Of a stretch of 64,000 nucleotides of DNA, positions 25,111-33,810 are shown in pieces (position 1 is the first letter of the stretch; every line of letters starts with the position of its first letter). The stretch comes from Corynebacterium sp. CNCTC7651 (GTDB lineage Bacteria > Actinomycetota > Actinomycetes > Mycobacteriales > Mycobacteriaceae): positions 2,232,001 through 2,296,000 of the forward strand of contig NZ_CP071246.1 of the NCBI RefSeq assembly GCF_021496665.1, read 5' to 3'. The position numbers and the translations under genes were made by a program. The notes beneath the pieces are model-generated. The model saw only the letters and a list, made by a program, of their open reading frames with translations, was not told the origin of the DNA and did not search any database.

Positions 25111-28100
25111 TTAGGGGCCCCATTCGCTTAGGTCAAAGCCGCCGCGCGTGAAGAACTCGACAAGCAACTTATCCGCGTAGTCAAAGCGGTCGAACGGTTC
25201 AGCATCGATGCCTCTGACGTGGAGCCATTCTCCGAAGCGTTCAACGTCAACGCCGTTCTGAAGTCGATGGAAGCGACCGTATGCCCTGATAGGAGTCATG
25301 GTGCCATCTACAAGCTTGAGTGTCTCTTTGATGAGAGAGCGCTCCAATCCCGTGGCGGCGTTCAACTGATCAACAAACTCGTCTTGCTCTTCGGCTCGGT
25401 AGATCTCGATGAGCTCTTGGATTGACCGTTCGTCTTTCGGATCGAGAACGCCCAGCATGACATCCTTGAAGATCTGGTCCGCGGCCGCCTGATCGCCCTG
25501 GCTCAACTTGGCATACTCCCGTTTGAGTTGAGCAAGCAGGTCGTCTTGGACTTCCTGCGACGCTTCAGGCTGCGCAACCGCAGCTTTCCACATCTGGAAT
25601 CGCTCGTTCAGATACTCCGCGTCAATGACTTGAGTGGCGCGCGCCATTGCCAGCGCTTCGAGATCGAGCGGAATAGTTTCATCCGCCTCGCTCTGCTCGG
25701 ACGCTTCGGCAAGCTCGGCGTAGCGCTGGGTCCACGCCTCGTACTCGTCGAGGCTGACATCCACCTCAACACGGTTGCCGTTTTCGTCTTCGACATGGTC
25801 CATGCCCCACTCGAAGCCCTGGATAAACGCGGATTCGAGTCGGCGGGTCAGTTCGGCGTAGGCGGCGGCGAACGCCTTACGCGCGGCTGGGTCGTCGGGT
25901 AGACGGGAGTTGTCGGAACACCCCGCGTCTTGGAAGATCTGGCGCACCGCTTCCGCGCTGGTGTTGGCGACCGTGATGGTTTCCGGCAGGGGGTCTGCGA
26001 ACACCGCCAATGCGTCACGTCCCGCATAGAGGTCGAAGGCGTCGACGATGTTCTTTTTCATCGTGTGGACTTTGCGGAAGTAGACAATCGTGCCGAAGGG
26101 TTTCAGCAGGTGGTTGTAGACGCGGTTCGTGCGCGAGAACGCCTGCACGAGCTGGGCGTAATCAACAACCTTGTCGAGGTAGAGGGTGCCAATGTATTTG
26201 GAGTCGTAGCCGGTGAGCAACTGATCGACGACGATCACGAGGTCGAGCTGCTCGTCTACTTGCACGTGCTTGTAGCCGCGCCTGTGCGCCAGTCTGTCGG
26301 CGGCGTCTGCACGGAAGTCCGCGTGGTCGGAGGCGGAGAAGGTGGTGCCGTATAGCGCGTTGTAATCGGTGAGCACCTCCTCGATGCCCGCGTCGCGCTC
26401 TAGCGCGTCTGGGGTGTTCTGGTTCGCGTCGGTGAACACCGCTGTGACTTTGAGCGAGCCGTCGGCTTTGAAGCGCCGGTAGTAATCGATGGCTTCGAGC
26501 ACAGAGCTGGTGGCGAACAGGGCGTGCAGTTGGCGGTTGCGGGAGCGCTGGTCCCAGTGTTTGACCATGTAGTCTACGACCGCCTGGCGGTGCTTCTCGG
26601 TCTCCCACGTGGAGGTTTTGGCGAGCTGCTCGATGCCCTCGACGCGGCGCCCATTCTCGTCGATGGTGGTGGTCCACGGGACCCGATCCTCGTCGATATA
26701 AGTGTTGTAGACCGCGAGTTTACGCTCGTCGGCTACCACCTCATCCATGTCGCGCGCGTCGGCTTGACGCAGCGCGACCGCATGGCGTAGCTCCTCGTCC
26801 GTGAACGTGGAGACGGGCACGGTGTGGAACTCCAGCACATTTCCGTCGCGCAGCCCGTAGAAGATCGAGTAGCGGTGCAATTCGTTGCCGAAGAGGTCGG
26901 CAGTGATGGTGTCTTTGCGCTTGTTGACCTCGTGAATCGGTGTCCCCGTGAACCCGAAGTAGACCGCGTGCGGGAAGCGTTGGGTGAGGAAGCGGAACAT
27001 GTCGCCGAAGGTGGTGCGGTGAGCCTCGTCCACCACGAACACCAGGCGCTTCTGATCGACAGAGGAGAAGTCCACGTCAGCGAAGTCGCCGTTCGGATCC
27101 GAGATGATGCCGAGCTTGTGCAGGGAGGTGATAATCAGCGGTGCGCCCTTGGACTTCAGCTCCTTGACCAGCGCGTATGAGTGGGCTGGGCGGGTCAGTT
27201 CCACCATGTCGCCTGCGAAGTTCGTGTATTCGATCTCGGACTGCTCGGAAAGCTCCACCCGGTCGAGAACGAACACCACCTTGTCGGCGAGTTTTTCGCG
27301 CGCAATGAGCTGGGCCGCGGTAAACGACGTCATTGTTTTCCCGGACCCGGTGGTGTGCCACACGAACCCGCCCTTGTGCGTGTTCTTTGTCCAGGAATCG
27401 CGGTGCTCCCGGTTGATGGTGCGCAGTGTCGAGAGGATCGCCTCGACCGCATGGACCTGGTAGGGGCGCAGGACCTTTAACGCACCGTCGCCGCCGTCGG
27501 CAACGAGGTAGTCGCCAACGAGTTTGTGTGCGGGTGGGATGCCGAGCACGTGGCGAACAACGCCCTGCCAGTCCGGGTACGGCTCGTTGCCCGCGTCGGT
27601 CCACTTGAAGAAGAAGTCGGAGTTGAACTTATCCACCCCGCCCGGGTTGGCGAAGTAGCGCATGTCGGTGGGGGTCATCGCGACGAAGAGCTGCACCATG
27701 TTGAAGAATCCGGTCCAGGCGTTCTCGCGGGCGTAGCGCTGTACCTGCATGCACGCCTCGGTGACATCATGTCCCTCGTTTTTGAGCTCGACGTGGATCA
27801 AAGGCAGGCCCCAGATGAGCAACGTGAAGTCACCTCGCCGGTCGCGGGCGACGTTAGACCGCTTGGCGAACTTCGGCTGGCGGGCGATCTGGTAGGTGGA
27901 GTCGCCGCCGCCTATTTCTGAGGGGGAGAAAATGGTCAGCGGAATCTCGCGCCCGTGGTTTTTCTCGTCCAGTGGGTTGTTGCGGGTGAGGATGGTTTCT
28001 CGGCCTTGGAGCCAGCGCTGCACGGCTGCTGGATTCGGCAGTGCCGCCACCTCGTCCACGAGGGTTTCGATCTCGATGGGGGAGAGCGGCACACCGTTGA

Positions 28101-28278
28101 GCCGGTCGGGGGTGTTGTTGTTCTCGAATACGATGCGCGCCCAGTTCGCAATGAGCTGGTCTTCGGTGGCGTAGGTGAGCACGTCGGGCGACCAGCCGTA
28201 TTTGTGGGTGAGGTTGAAGATGACCGCGTCTTCGAACTCGGCCTCGTTACGGAACTTCACGGGTGCTTCGGTGCTCAT
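25111..28278 (-). CDS. hsdR: Type I restriction enzyme, R (endonuclease/translocase) subunit
   Basis: A 1055-residue protein. The N-terminal nuclease domain has the PD-(D/E)xK-type core with PLIHVELKN at residues about 159-167. The SF2 motor follows: Walker A HTTGSGKT (about 308-315), DEAH (417-420) and TGTP (about 444-447). The C-terminal helical domain binds the methylase core. HsdR cuts DNA at a distance after ATP-driven translocation when recognition sites are unmethylated. It starts at ATG 28278, 15 bp after hsdS, and is the last gene of the hsdM-hsdS-hsdR operon. Confidence 0.96.
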   Translation of the reverse strand: MSTEAPVKFRNEAEFEDAVIFNLTHKYGWSPDVLTYATEDQLIANWARIVFENNNTPDRLNGVPLSPIEIETLVDEVAALPNPAAVQRWLQGRETILTRNNPLDEKNHGREIPLTIFSPSEIGGGDSTYQIARQPKFAKRSNVARDRRGDFTLLIWGLPLIHVELKNEGHDVTEACMQVQRYARENAWTGFFNMVQLFVAMTPTDMRYFANPGGVDKFNSDFFFKWTDAGNEPYPDWQGVVRHVLGIPPAHKLVGDYLVADGGDGALKVLRPYQVHAVEAILSTLRTINREHRDSWTKNTHKGGFVWHTTGSGKTMTSFTAAQLIAREKLADKVVFVLDRVELSEQSEIEYTNFAGDMVELTRPAHSYALVKELKSKGAPLIITSLHKLGIISDPNGDFADVDFSSVDQKRLVFVVDEAHRTTFGDMFRFLTQRFPHAVYFGFTGTPIHEVNKRKDTITADLFGNELHRYSIFYGLRDGNVLEFHTVPVSTFTDEELRHAVALRQADARDMDEVVADERKLAVYNTYIDEDRVPWTTTIDENGRRVEGIEQLAKTSTWETEKHRQAVVDYMVKHWDQRSRNRQLHALFATSSVLEAIDYYRRFKADGSLKVTAVFTDANQNTPDALERDAGIEEVLTDYNALYGTTFSASDHADFRADAADRLAHRRGYKHVQVDEQLDLVIVVDQLLTGYDSKYIGTLYLDKVVDYAQLVQAFSRTNRVYNHLLKPFGTIVYFRKVHTMKKNIVDAFDLYAGRDALAVFADPLPETITVANTSAEAVRQIFQDAGCSDNSRLPDDPAARKAFAAAYAELTRRLESAFIQGFEWGMDHVEDENGNRVEVDVSLDEYEAWTQRYAELAEASEQSEADETIPLDLEALAMARATQVIDAEYLNERFQMWKAAVAQPEASQEVQDDLLAQLKREYAKLSQGDQAAADQIFKDVMLGVLDPKDERSIQELIEIYRAEEQDEFVDQLNAATGLERSLIKETLKLVDGTMTPIRAYGRFHRLQNGVDVERFGEWLHVRGIDAEPFDRFDYADKLLVEFFTRGGFDLSEWGP

Positions 28279-28293
28279 TGGTCTGTCCTGGGT

Positions 28294-29541
28294 CTAGACG
28301 AACATCTGGGTCAGCAGCGCGCTTTTCAGATTACGCAGCGTGGCCAGCTTCTTCTGCTCTGCGTCGATGAGAGCGTCGAGGTTGCGGAAGTACGCGCCGA
28401 TGGCCTGCTGCTCGGAGAGGGAGGGGAGCGCGATGGGCAGATTTGCATACTCGGTGGAGTTAAGCCCCGGCTGGCCGGAACGCTGGGAGGTCATGCGTAC
28501 GTACTCCCAGTAACCCGGTGTGAGCGTGGAGGAATAGACGAAGTCGGGATCGGCGGCATCGGTGACTCTTGCACGAATAAGGAAGCCAGCCCACACAGTG
28601 CGTCCAACCTGCTTTCGATAGAGGAAACTTCTTCCAACAGTGGCACCCGTCCTAGCGAAAACGATGTCTCCGTCGCAAAGAAGAAACTCGTCAGCCGTGC
28701 GACGGTCGACACCGGGTGAGGTAGTTTCCCCAGTTCCGAAGTCTCCCGCCCCGGGGTCAATGTCAGTGATGCGCAAATACTTGGTTTCTCCGTCGTACGG
28801 AACTGCGGTGGCGTTCACTCCGTACCGGAACGACTCGACGACCTGCCCGAGCGTGGAGCGCTCCCAATCTCCCTCGAACCCCTCGAACCGCACCTCCGGG
28901 GCGGTGGCGGTGCCCTGCGGGAACATCTTCACCAGCATGGTCTGCTTGAGGGACGTGAGCGACCCGGCGCGCAGCTTTGAGGTGTTGGTTAAGGACTCGA
29001 CAGCACGCATCAACGACGACACCGCCCGCTGTTCCTCTAGGCAGGGGGTCGTGATCGTAAGCGCGAGAACCTCGGGTTTCGTCATTCCCTTTATGGAAGT
29101 TCCTTGTGCGCTTTTCGCAGCTTGAGAGACCCGCCGCTTTACCGCGTACGCGAGGTAGTGGGGGTCTCCGCGTAACTCCGAAAGGTTGAGAAAATCTTGG
29201 CTGGTCGCATACTTCTCGGGCATGAGGGCGACCTTTCCCACACCGACGCGGGTCACTACAGCAAGTGAGTTCGCCGGAATCTCCGAACTAGCCGAAGAGT
29301 CTACAGCGTTGGTGGATATGAATTTGCACACGTTTACCGCGAAAGGATCGTCTTCGTCCAGGTCGGAAGACTGAATCCAGGGGAGGGCACCTTGCCAGAA
29401 TGAAGGATTTGAGGTGCTGGGCGTTCCTCCGCCAATTGTTCGTCCAGCAATAGACTCAATTGGGACAACACTGGGAGGGCCGTCGAACCCCGCCAACCGC
29501 AGCGCGGGCACGCGCGTGTCCTCGTTACGCACGTCCCTCAC
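28294..29541 (-). CDS. hsdS: Type I restriction-modification specificity subunit
   Basis: About 415 residues with two target-recognition half-units. The first variable domain ends in TKPEVLALTITTPCLEEQRAVSSLMRAVESLTN; the second begins at EGDWERSTLGQVVESF and ends in NLPIALPSLSEQQAIGAYFRNLDALI. These EQ-x-I/V-G-containing coiled spacers are the conserved helices that bridge the half-sites. The first domain recognises one half of the DNA target and the second the other, so the site should be bipartite. GTG 29541 overlaps the end of hsdM by 17 bp; a TTG at 29547 is an alternative start. Confidence 0.93.
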   Translation of the reverse strand: MRDVRNEDTRVPALRLAGFDGPPSVVPIESIAGRTIGGGTPSTSNPSFWQGALPWIQSSDLDEDDPFAVNVCKFISTNAVDSSASSEIPANSLAVVTRVGVGKVALMPEKYATSQDFLNLSELRGDPHYLAYAVKRRVSQAAKSAQGTSIKGMTKPEVLALTITTPCLEEQRAVSSLMRAVESLTNTSKLRAGSLTSLKQTMLVKMFPQGTATAPEVRFEGFEGDWERSTLGQVVESFRYGVNATAVPYDGETKYLRITDIDPGAGDFGTGETTSPGVDRRTADEFLLCDGDIVFARTGATVGRSFLYRKQVGRTVWAGFLIRARVTDAADPDFVYSSTLTPGYWEYVRMTSQRSGQPGLNSTEYANLPIALPSLSEQQAIGAYFRNLDALIDAEQKKLATLRNLKSALLTQMFV

Positions 29542-32113
29542 CCCCAAGCATCTCCACCAGCGCTGCGATTCCGGCCATGTCGGATTCGGAGCCGCGAAGC
29601 TGCGACATCATCCCGGCAAGCTCCCGGCTCGTCTCGCGGATGGTGTCCTCAACATCACCCAAGGTCGTCGCATACTTGGCATCCAAGCGCTTCACCTCGC
29701 TCACCAGTGCTGCAAGCTCCGCGTCCACGATCTTCTCGAAGGAGCGGAACACCCGGCCCACCCACTTTTCGCGCAACAACCCGGCCGCCTGCTCGTCGGT
29801 GAGCGACTCGATAGCCTCCTTCGTCTTTGCAGTCAATAACAGCTCAAGGCGCTTCACATCAGCGCCCAGCACCTTCACTTGCTTGAGTGCAAAGTCCGCC
29901 CGTTCAAGCAGGGCAAGCAGCTCGTCGTCGTGCTCGTCGCGCTCCGTATCTGCCTTGAGCGCCTTAATCCGGCGCGCGACACCCGCAGCTGCGAATGCTG
30001 TGCCCGCAGCGTTAGTAATCAGTGTGTCGCCCTCGCCGTAATCCTCCTCGTCGATCTCGGCGAACACCTCATCGCGCGTCGCGGCCGCAGCGGCAACCGT
30101 GGCGCGGGAGTGCTCCACACGCTCCACAAGATCGGCAAGCAGCACAGACTGCACCAGCTCGAACGGCAGCACCCTACCAACCCAGCCGTCCTGGACCTCG
30201 GTGTCTTTACCCTTGACCTTCTTCGTAACGATATTGGGGTCCACCGCGCGCACTGCGTCAAACCCCTCGCCGCGCACCACCTCAAGGTCTGACTCTGTGA
30301 CCTCCCACGTGTCCGCGAACAGCTGATACACCTCGTACGGGTCGATGATCGGCACACCCGCCAGACGCTCGAACAGGTCGTAGCGCAGCGCCGCCTCGGC
30401 CTGCGCCGGATTCACCGCGGTCGGATCGGTAAGCAGCGTGTCCTCGGCAAAGGCGTCGAAGCCCACCAGCGCCGACGTGAACGTGTCACGAAATGCAACT
30501 GCCGACGGGTGCCCCGCCACCACCGCGGCCACATCATTCACTTTCACCCGGCTGTGGGTGTCGCTTACCCGCTCGAACAGCGCCTCACGAAGCCCCGGCA
30601 GCGCCTCCCAGTAGCGGCCGAGGGTGCCGATCTCGGCATTCGGGATACCGCCGAACATGGTGGAGTAAATGTCGTAAGTTTCCGGCGTTTCTGAGGAGTC
30701 CACGTAGCGCGGGATATTCAGGTTGTAGCCGTTGACGCGAATCTCCTCGCGCGTAACCAGCCGGGAGTACCCCTCGATGGTCTCGCGGTTCGTGACCGTA
30801 TCGACGATCTTGCGGATGTCGCGGGCGCGCAACTCGTTTTTGGTGCCTGCTTTGATGAAGCCCTTTGACGCGTCGACGAACAGTACGTCGCCGTCGTCAC
30901 CGCGCTGCTTTTTCAGCACCATGACCAGCGTTGCGATACCAGTGCCGTAGAAGATATTGGGCGGAAAACCGATGATCGTCTCGATGTGGTTGTTATCGAT
31001 CAGGTTGCGGCGGATTGCTTCTTCCTCGCCGCCACGGAACAGCACGCCGTGGGGCAACACGATGGTCAAAATGCCGTCGTCTTTCAAGTGGTAGAGCTCA
31101 TGCAGCAAGAACGCGTAGTCCGCTGTTTTCGACGGAGCCAGACCGTACTTGAAGCGTGCGTCGCCACGGGCGTTGTCGCGGTCCCATTCCGCGGAGTACG
31201 GCGGATTGGACACGACAGCGTCGACGCGCAGTAGGTCGTAATTACCGTGTTCATCGATGTACGGCCAGTCTTGAGCGAGCGAGTCGGCGTTACGGGTGAC
31301 GATGTTGGCCGGGCGTACACCGCGCATGACCAGGTTCATGCGGGTGAGGTTGTAGGTGTCCTGCTTCAGCTCCTGTGCGAAGTAACGCACCCGGTCGGGA
31401 TCGCCGGAGCGTCGTGCGATGGAATCGCCGATGTTCAGCAGCAGCGACGCAGAGCCGGACGTCGGGTCATAGACGTCGATAGTGTCGCGACCTTTCAGAT
31501 GCTCCGCCACGATCTCAGCCATGACAACGGCCACCTGGTGCGGGGTGTAGAACTCTCCCGATTTCTTGCCAGCTCCTGCGGCGAATTGGCCGATTAGGAA
31601 CTCATATACGTAGCCGAGCACATCGTAGGCTTTTTCTGTGCCGGTGGGGAGCTGGTTGATGATCGTGATGATCTGGCGCAACTTTTTTGACCGCGCACCC
31701 GCGTCGGTGCCAAGCGCCGGGATGGAGCGTTGAAACGACTGAAAAATTCCACTAAATACCGCACGGTAGGAGTCGGCCACGTTCGAGTCAAAGTGGTTAA
31801 GGCCGTCCAGCACTGTGCTGGCGGTTAGCTCGCCACCCATATCGACCCAGGTGGAGAAGAGATCGTAGTAAGAGATGTAGAAACCGATGTTTACCTTGGC
31901 CATCTCGCGCACTCGCGCGTTGTCGCGATTGAGCTGATCCTCGAACCGCGCCTTGGGCAAGCCCCGCTTGATGAAAAACTGCTCCTCCTTTTCGGAGAGG
32001 AACTTGTAGAACATGAACCCCAGGATGAAGTCCTTATAGTCGTTCGCGTCCAGTGCGCCGCGGAGCTGGTTCGTCGCCTCCCAAACCTTGCGAGCGAGCG
32101 CTTGCTTGTCCAT
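29525..32113 (-). CDS. hsdM: Type I restriction-modification DNA adenine methyltransferase, long form
   Basis: About 862 residues from MDKQALARKVWEATNQLRGAL; ATG 32137 (MDPQND) is an alternative. The HsdM N-terminal helical domain is followed by GEFYTP, the SAM-binding motif DPTSGSASLLL (residues about 215-224) and the catalytic NPPY (303-306) of N6-adenine methylases. Classical HsdM proteins have about 500-550 residues. This one has about 300 more, largely charged helical coiled coil (EHDDELLALLERADFALKQVKVLGADVKRLELLL). With HsdS it methylates host sites and supplies the core for HsdR. Confidence 0.94.
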   Translation of the reverse strand: MDKQALARKVWEATNQLRGALDANDYKDFILGFMFYKFLSEKEEQFFIKRGLPKARFEDQLNRDNARVREMAKVNIGFYISYYDLFSTWVDMGGELTASTVLDGLNHFDSNVADSYRAVFSGIFQSFQRSIPALGTDAGARSKKLRQIITIINQLPTGTEKAYDVLGYVYEFLIGQFAAGAGKKSGEFYTPHQVAVVMAEIVAEHLKGRDTIDVYDPTSGSASLLLNIGDSIARRSGDPDRVRYFAQELKQDTYNLTRMNLVMRGVRPANIVTRNADSLAQDWPYIDEHGNYDLLRVDAVVSNPPYSAEWDRDNARGDARFKYGLAPSKTADYAFLLHELYHLKDDGILTIVLPHGVLFRGGEEEAIRRNLIDNNHIETIIGFPPNIFYGTGIATLVMVLKKQRGDDGDVLFVDASKGFIKAGTKNELRARDIRKIVDTVTNRETIEGYSRLVTREEIRVNGYNLNIPRYVDSSETPETYDIYSTMFGGIPNAEIGTLGRYWEALPGLREALFERVSDTHSRVKVNDVAAVVAGHPSAVAFRDTFTSALVGFDAFAEDTLLTDPTAVNPAQAEAALRYDLFERLAGVPIIDPYEVYQLFADTWEVTESDLEVVRGEGFDAVRAVDPNIVTKKVKGKDTEVQDGWVGRVLPFELVQSVLLADLVERVEHSRATVAAAAATRDEVFAEIDEEDYGEGDTLITNAAGTAFAAAGVARRIKALKADTERDEHDDELLALLERADFALKQVKVLGADVKRLELLLTAKTKEAIESLTDEQAAGLLREKWVGRVFRSFEKIVDAELAALVSEVKRLDAKYATTLGDVEDTIRETSRELAGMMSQLRGSESDMAGIAALVEMLGGEGRA

Positions 32114-32222
32114 CGTCCTATCGTTTTGCGGGTCCATGGTCTTAAACGTATCTGGTGTCCCAGATCTAGGCGGGAGGGGCACGTAAACTTGTTCGAGGAG
32201 GGGCTCGACGTCAAGACACTCC

Positions 32223-32450
32223 TCAAAACAGTTGATTAGTTCCGTGCAGAGATTGCGCTAGAGATGCCTGAAGCGACAAATGTTCTATGGGTGGTAGAAA
32301 CTGCGCGGCCGCGACGCGCTCGCGCCGCATGCCTCGCAGGTGCTGAACCACGGCGACCACAATTGCGATGGCCAGCATGATGTAGATGCCAATGGTGATA
32401 GGGGACGCGAAAAGTGCGGTGACGTCGCCCTCGGAACCCGTGAGACAGAG
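32223..32450 (-). pseudogene. Remnant of a membrane protein (one helix plus tail)
   Basis: On the minus strand an open frame without a start codon reads LTGSEGDVTALFASPITIG, then IYIMLAIAIVVAVVQHLRG, then MRRERVAAAQFLPPIEHLSL to a stop at 32223. The hydrophobic helix followed by a basic tail looks like the end of an integral membrane protein. The nearest upstream stop leaves no room for a plausible start, so it is probably a truncated gene. Confidence 0.4.
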
Positions 32451-32525
32451 ATTTCAGAACGTTCTAAATGCGCCTTTAACGCTGCGGAACCACCGTCCAC
32501 GATTCCTTTGTTTCTTTAGGGCATC

Positions 32526-32555
32526 TTTACAACGGAAACCGCGTGTGCGTATACT
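32526..32555 (+). promoter_or_regulatory. Strong promoter of the orphan leader
   Basis: TTTACA (32526-32531) and TATACT (32550-32555) are spaced by 18 bp. Transcription would begin about 6 bp later, at or next to the ATG at 32561, giving a leaderless peptide. Confidence 0.6.
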
Positions 32556-32560
32556 CGCAC

Positions 32561-32605
32561 ATGCAGGTCCCCTCGCCCACGGTCCAACCCCCCCGAGACC
32601 GGTAG
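32561..32605 (+). CDS. Short leader peptide MQVPSPTVQPPRDR
   Basis: Fourteen codons beginning at the predicted transcription start, with a Pro-Pro-Arg stretch near the end. The mRNA around it can fold in two exclusive ways (see 32566-32659), so translation of this peptide could select the fold. No gene on the same strand follows. Whether it is translated is inferred. Confidence 0.4.
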   Translation: MQVPSPTVQPPRDR

Positions 32606-32659
32606 AGCGCTCACCCCCCCCCATTTAGAGCGCGAGAAGGCGAGGGGGCCTCGCATTTT
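32566..32659 (+). terminator. Attenuator-like hairpins: anti-terminator versus terminator
   Basis: The terminator is GCGAGG (32640-32645), loop GGG, CCTCGC (32649-32654), then ATTTT. The competing helix is GGTCCCCTCGCC (32566-32577) with GGCGAGGGGGCC (32639-32650), 12 pairs with one U-G, which uses the same bases. Secondary pairs are GGTC/GACC (32581, 32597) and GCGCTC/GAGCGC. This is the geometry of a transcription attenuator, or of a short RNA of about 95 nt. Confidence 0.55.
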
Positions 32660-32698
32660 CCGGAATCCATTCACCAGCGCATATTTGCAGGTAGCGCT

Positions 32699-33658
32699 CT
32701 AGAACGGGAGCAAGCCCACGAGGTTCTGGAGCAACGGCACCACCGCCGCGAGGAGACCGACCACGCCGACGATGATGGCGGCGATGTTCTGCGCCGAGGA
32801 ACCAGTTTCCGCGCCATTGCCGGTGATCGCGTTGGCGTTGGTGGCATCGGCGATAGCTGCCGGGCCGGTAGGGGCTTGCGCTGCTGGCGGCAGCTGCACC
32901 GCAGGATCGGCTGGTTCCGGCTGCGGGGTGCGAACGCGGTCGATGTCCAACGGCAGGTTGGCGTTAGCCCAGCGCACTACGTCCGCGTTGGACACTCGGG
33001 CGCCGTTGGCGGGAAAAGTCGCGCGCTGGATGGTGACCGTGGTGCCGCGGGAGCTGGTGAGCACATTCACGCCGGAAAGCACGCCGAGGTAGCCGCGGCC
33101 CGGCGCGTACACCACGCCACCAGAATCGCCCTGCTGGGTGCCCGCGTTCTGGAAGAAGAATGTGTTGTGGATGTTGCCCAGGTAGGGGGCACAGGTGACG
33201 GTGGTGCCGCCGTTCTCCACCGCGGGTCCGTGGCTGGACACGCCGCGCACGCAGACGCGGTCGCCCTTGACCAGCTGGCTGGGGTGCAGCACCGTATCGC
33301 CCGAGAACACGTTGGGGCCGAGCGGAACGTTCGGGTTCCACTGGATCCTAGCCCAGTCATTGCTCATCGTGCCGCCGTAGGACGGGGCGGGGGAGAAGGT
33401 GCCGGCGGGTACAGCGTACCCGCGCTCATTGCGCAGGTAGACGGTGTCGCCCGCCTTGCCGCAGTGGCCGGCGGTGTAGCTGATGCGCTTGGCGGCATCG
33501 TTGTAGCTGATCGTGCACGAGGACGCTTGGCCACTGCCCGCGCTGGTGTAGATCACACCGCCCTGCGTAGCGGTTGGCAGGGGCTGGGCGAGGGCTGGGG
33601 GCGTGGTGGTGCTTAAAAGGAGCGTCGATAAGCAAAGCCCTAGTGCAGCGCGTTTCAC
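32699..33658 (-). CDS. Secreted, membrane-anchored trypsin-like (S1) serine protease
   Basis: 319 residues from GTG 33658 (VKRAALGLCLSTLLLSTTTPPALA, a signal peptide). The catalytic triad is visible: His65 in YTAGHCG, Asp101 in SNDWARIQW and Ser179 in QQGDSGGVV. Paired Cys residues flank the sites. A Pro/Ala linker leads to a C-terminal helix (NIAAIIVGVVGLLAAVVPLLQNLVGLLPF) that probably anchors it in the membrane with the protease outside. The first 16 codons lie inside a 99-bp repeat, and the GTG is 14 bp from a remnant of the DUF5129 gene end, so this gene was probably once directly downstream of DUF5129. Confidence 0.88.
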   Translation of the reverse strand: MKRAALGLCLSTLLLSTTTPPALAQPLPTATQGGVIYTSAGSGQASSCTISYNDAAKRISYTAGHCGKAGDTVYLRNERGYAVPAGTFSPAPSYGGTMSNDWARIQWNPNVPLGPNVFSGDTVLHPSQLVKGDRVCVRGVSSHGPAVENGGTTVTCAPYLGNIHNTFFFQNAGTQQGDSGGVVYAPGRGYLGVLSGVNVLTSSRGTTVTIQRATFPANGARVSNADVVRWANANLPLDIDRVRTPQPEPADPAVQLPPAAQAPTGPAAIADATNANAITGNGAETGSSAQNIAAIIVGVVGLLAAVVPLLQNLVGLLPF

Positions 33659-33709
33659 GAATGGAGAGCGTACTAGAAGGAGCTGGACCCGCCGCCCCCG
33701 GAGAAGCCC
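33611..33709. repeat. 99-bp direct repeat, left copy
   Basis: Matches 35621-35719 at 95 of 99 positions. It contains the intact 5' end of the protease gene (to 33658) and a remnant of the end of the DUF5129 gene (minus strand, GFSGGGGSSSF and a stop at 33673-33675). A GTCGATAAGC element lies at 33624-33633. Confidence 0.97.
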
Positions 33710-33810
33710 TAATCCGAACCGCAAAACAACGTTCAAGCAGGCCAAAGTAGTTAAACTGTGATGAACACGGTCAAACCATGAAAGTGCCCTCGCAGAACCC
33801 TGGAGGATTA

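Noticed and set aside
32444..32470. AGAACGTTCT as a LexA box
   Set aside because: Too short and unlike the GAAC-AnnT-GTTC-type actinobacterial SOS box; no SOS gene is adjacent.
33651..33664. CGTTTCACGAATGG as a seventh parS
   Set aside because: Only the left half matches; the palindrome is missing and the bases are the start of the protease gene.
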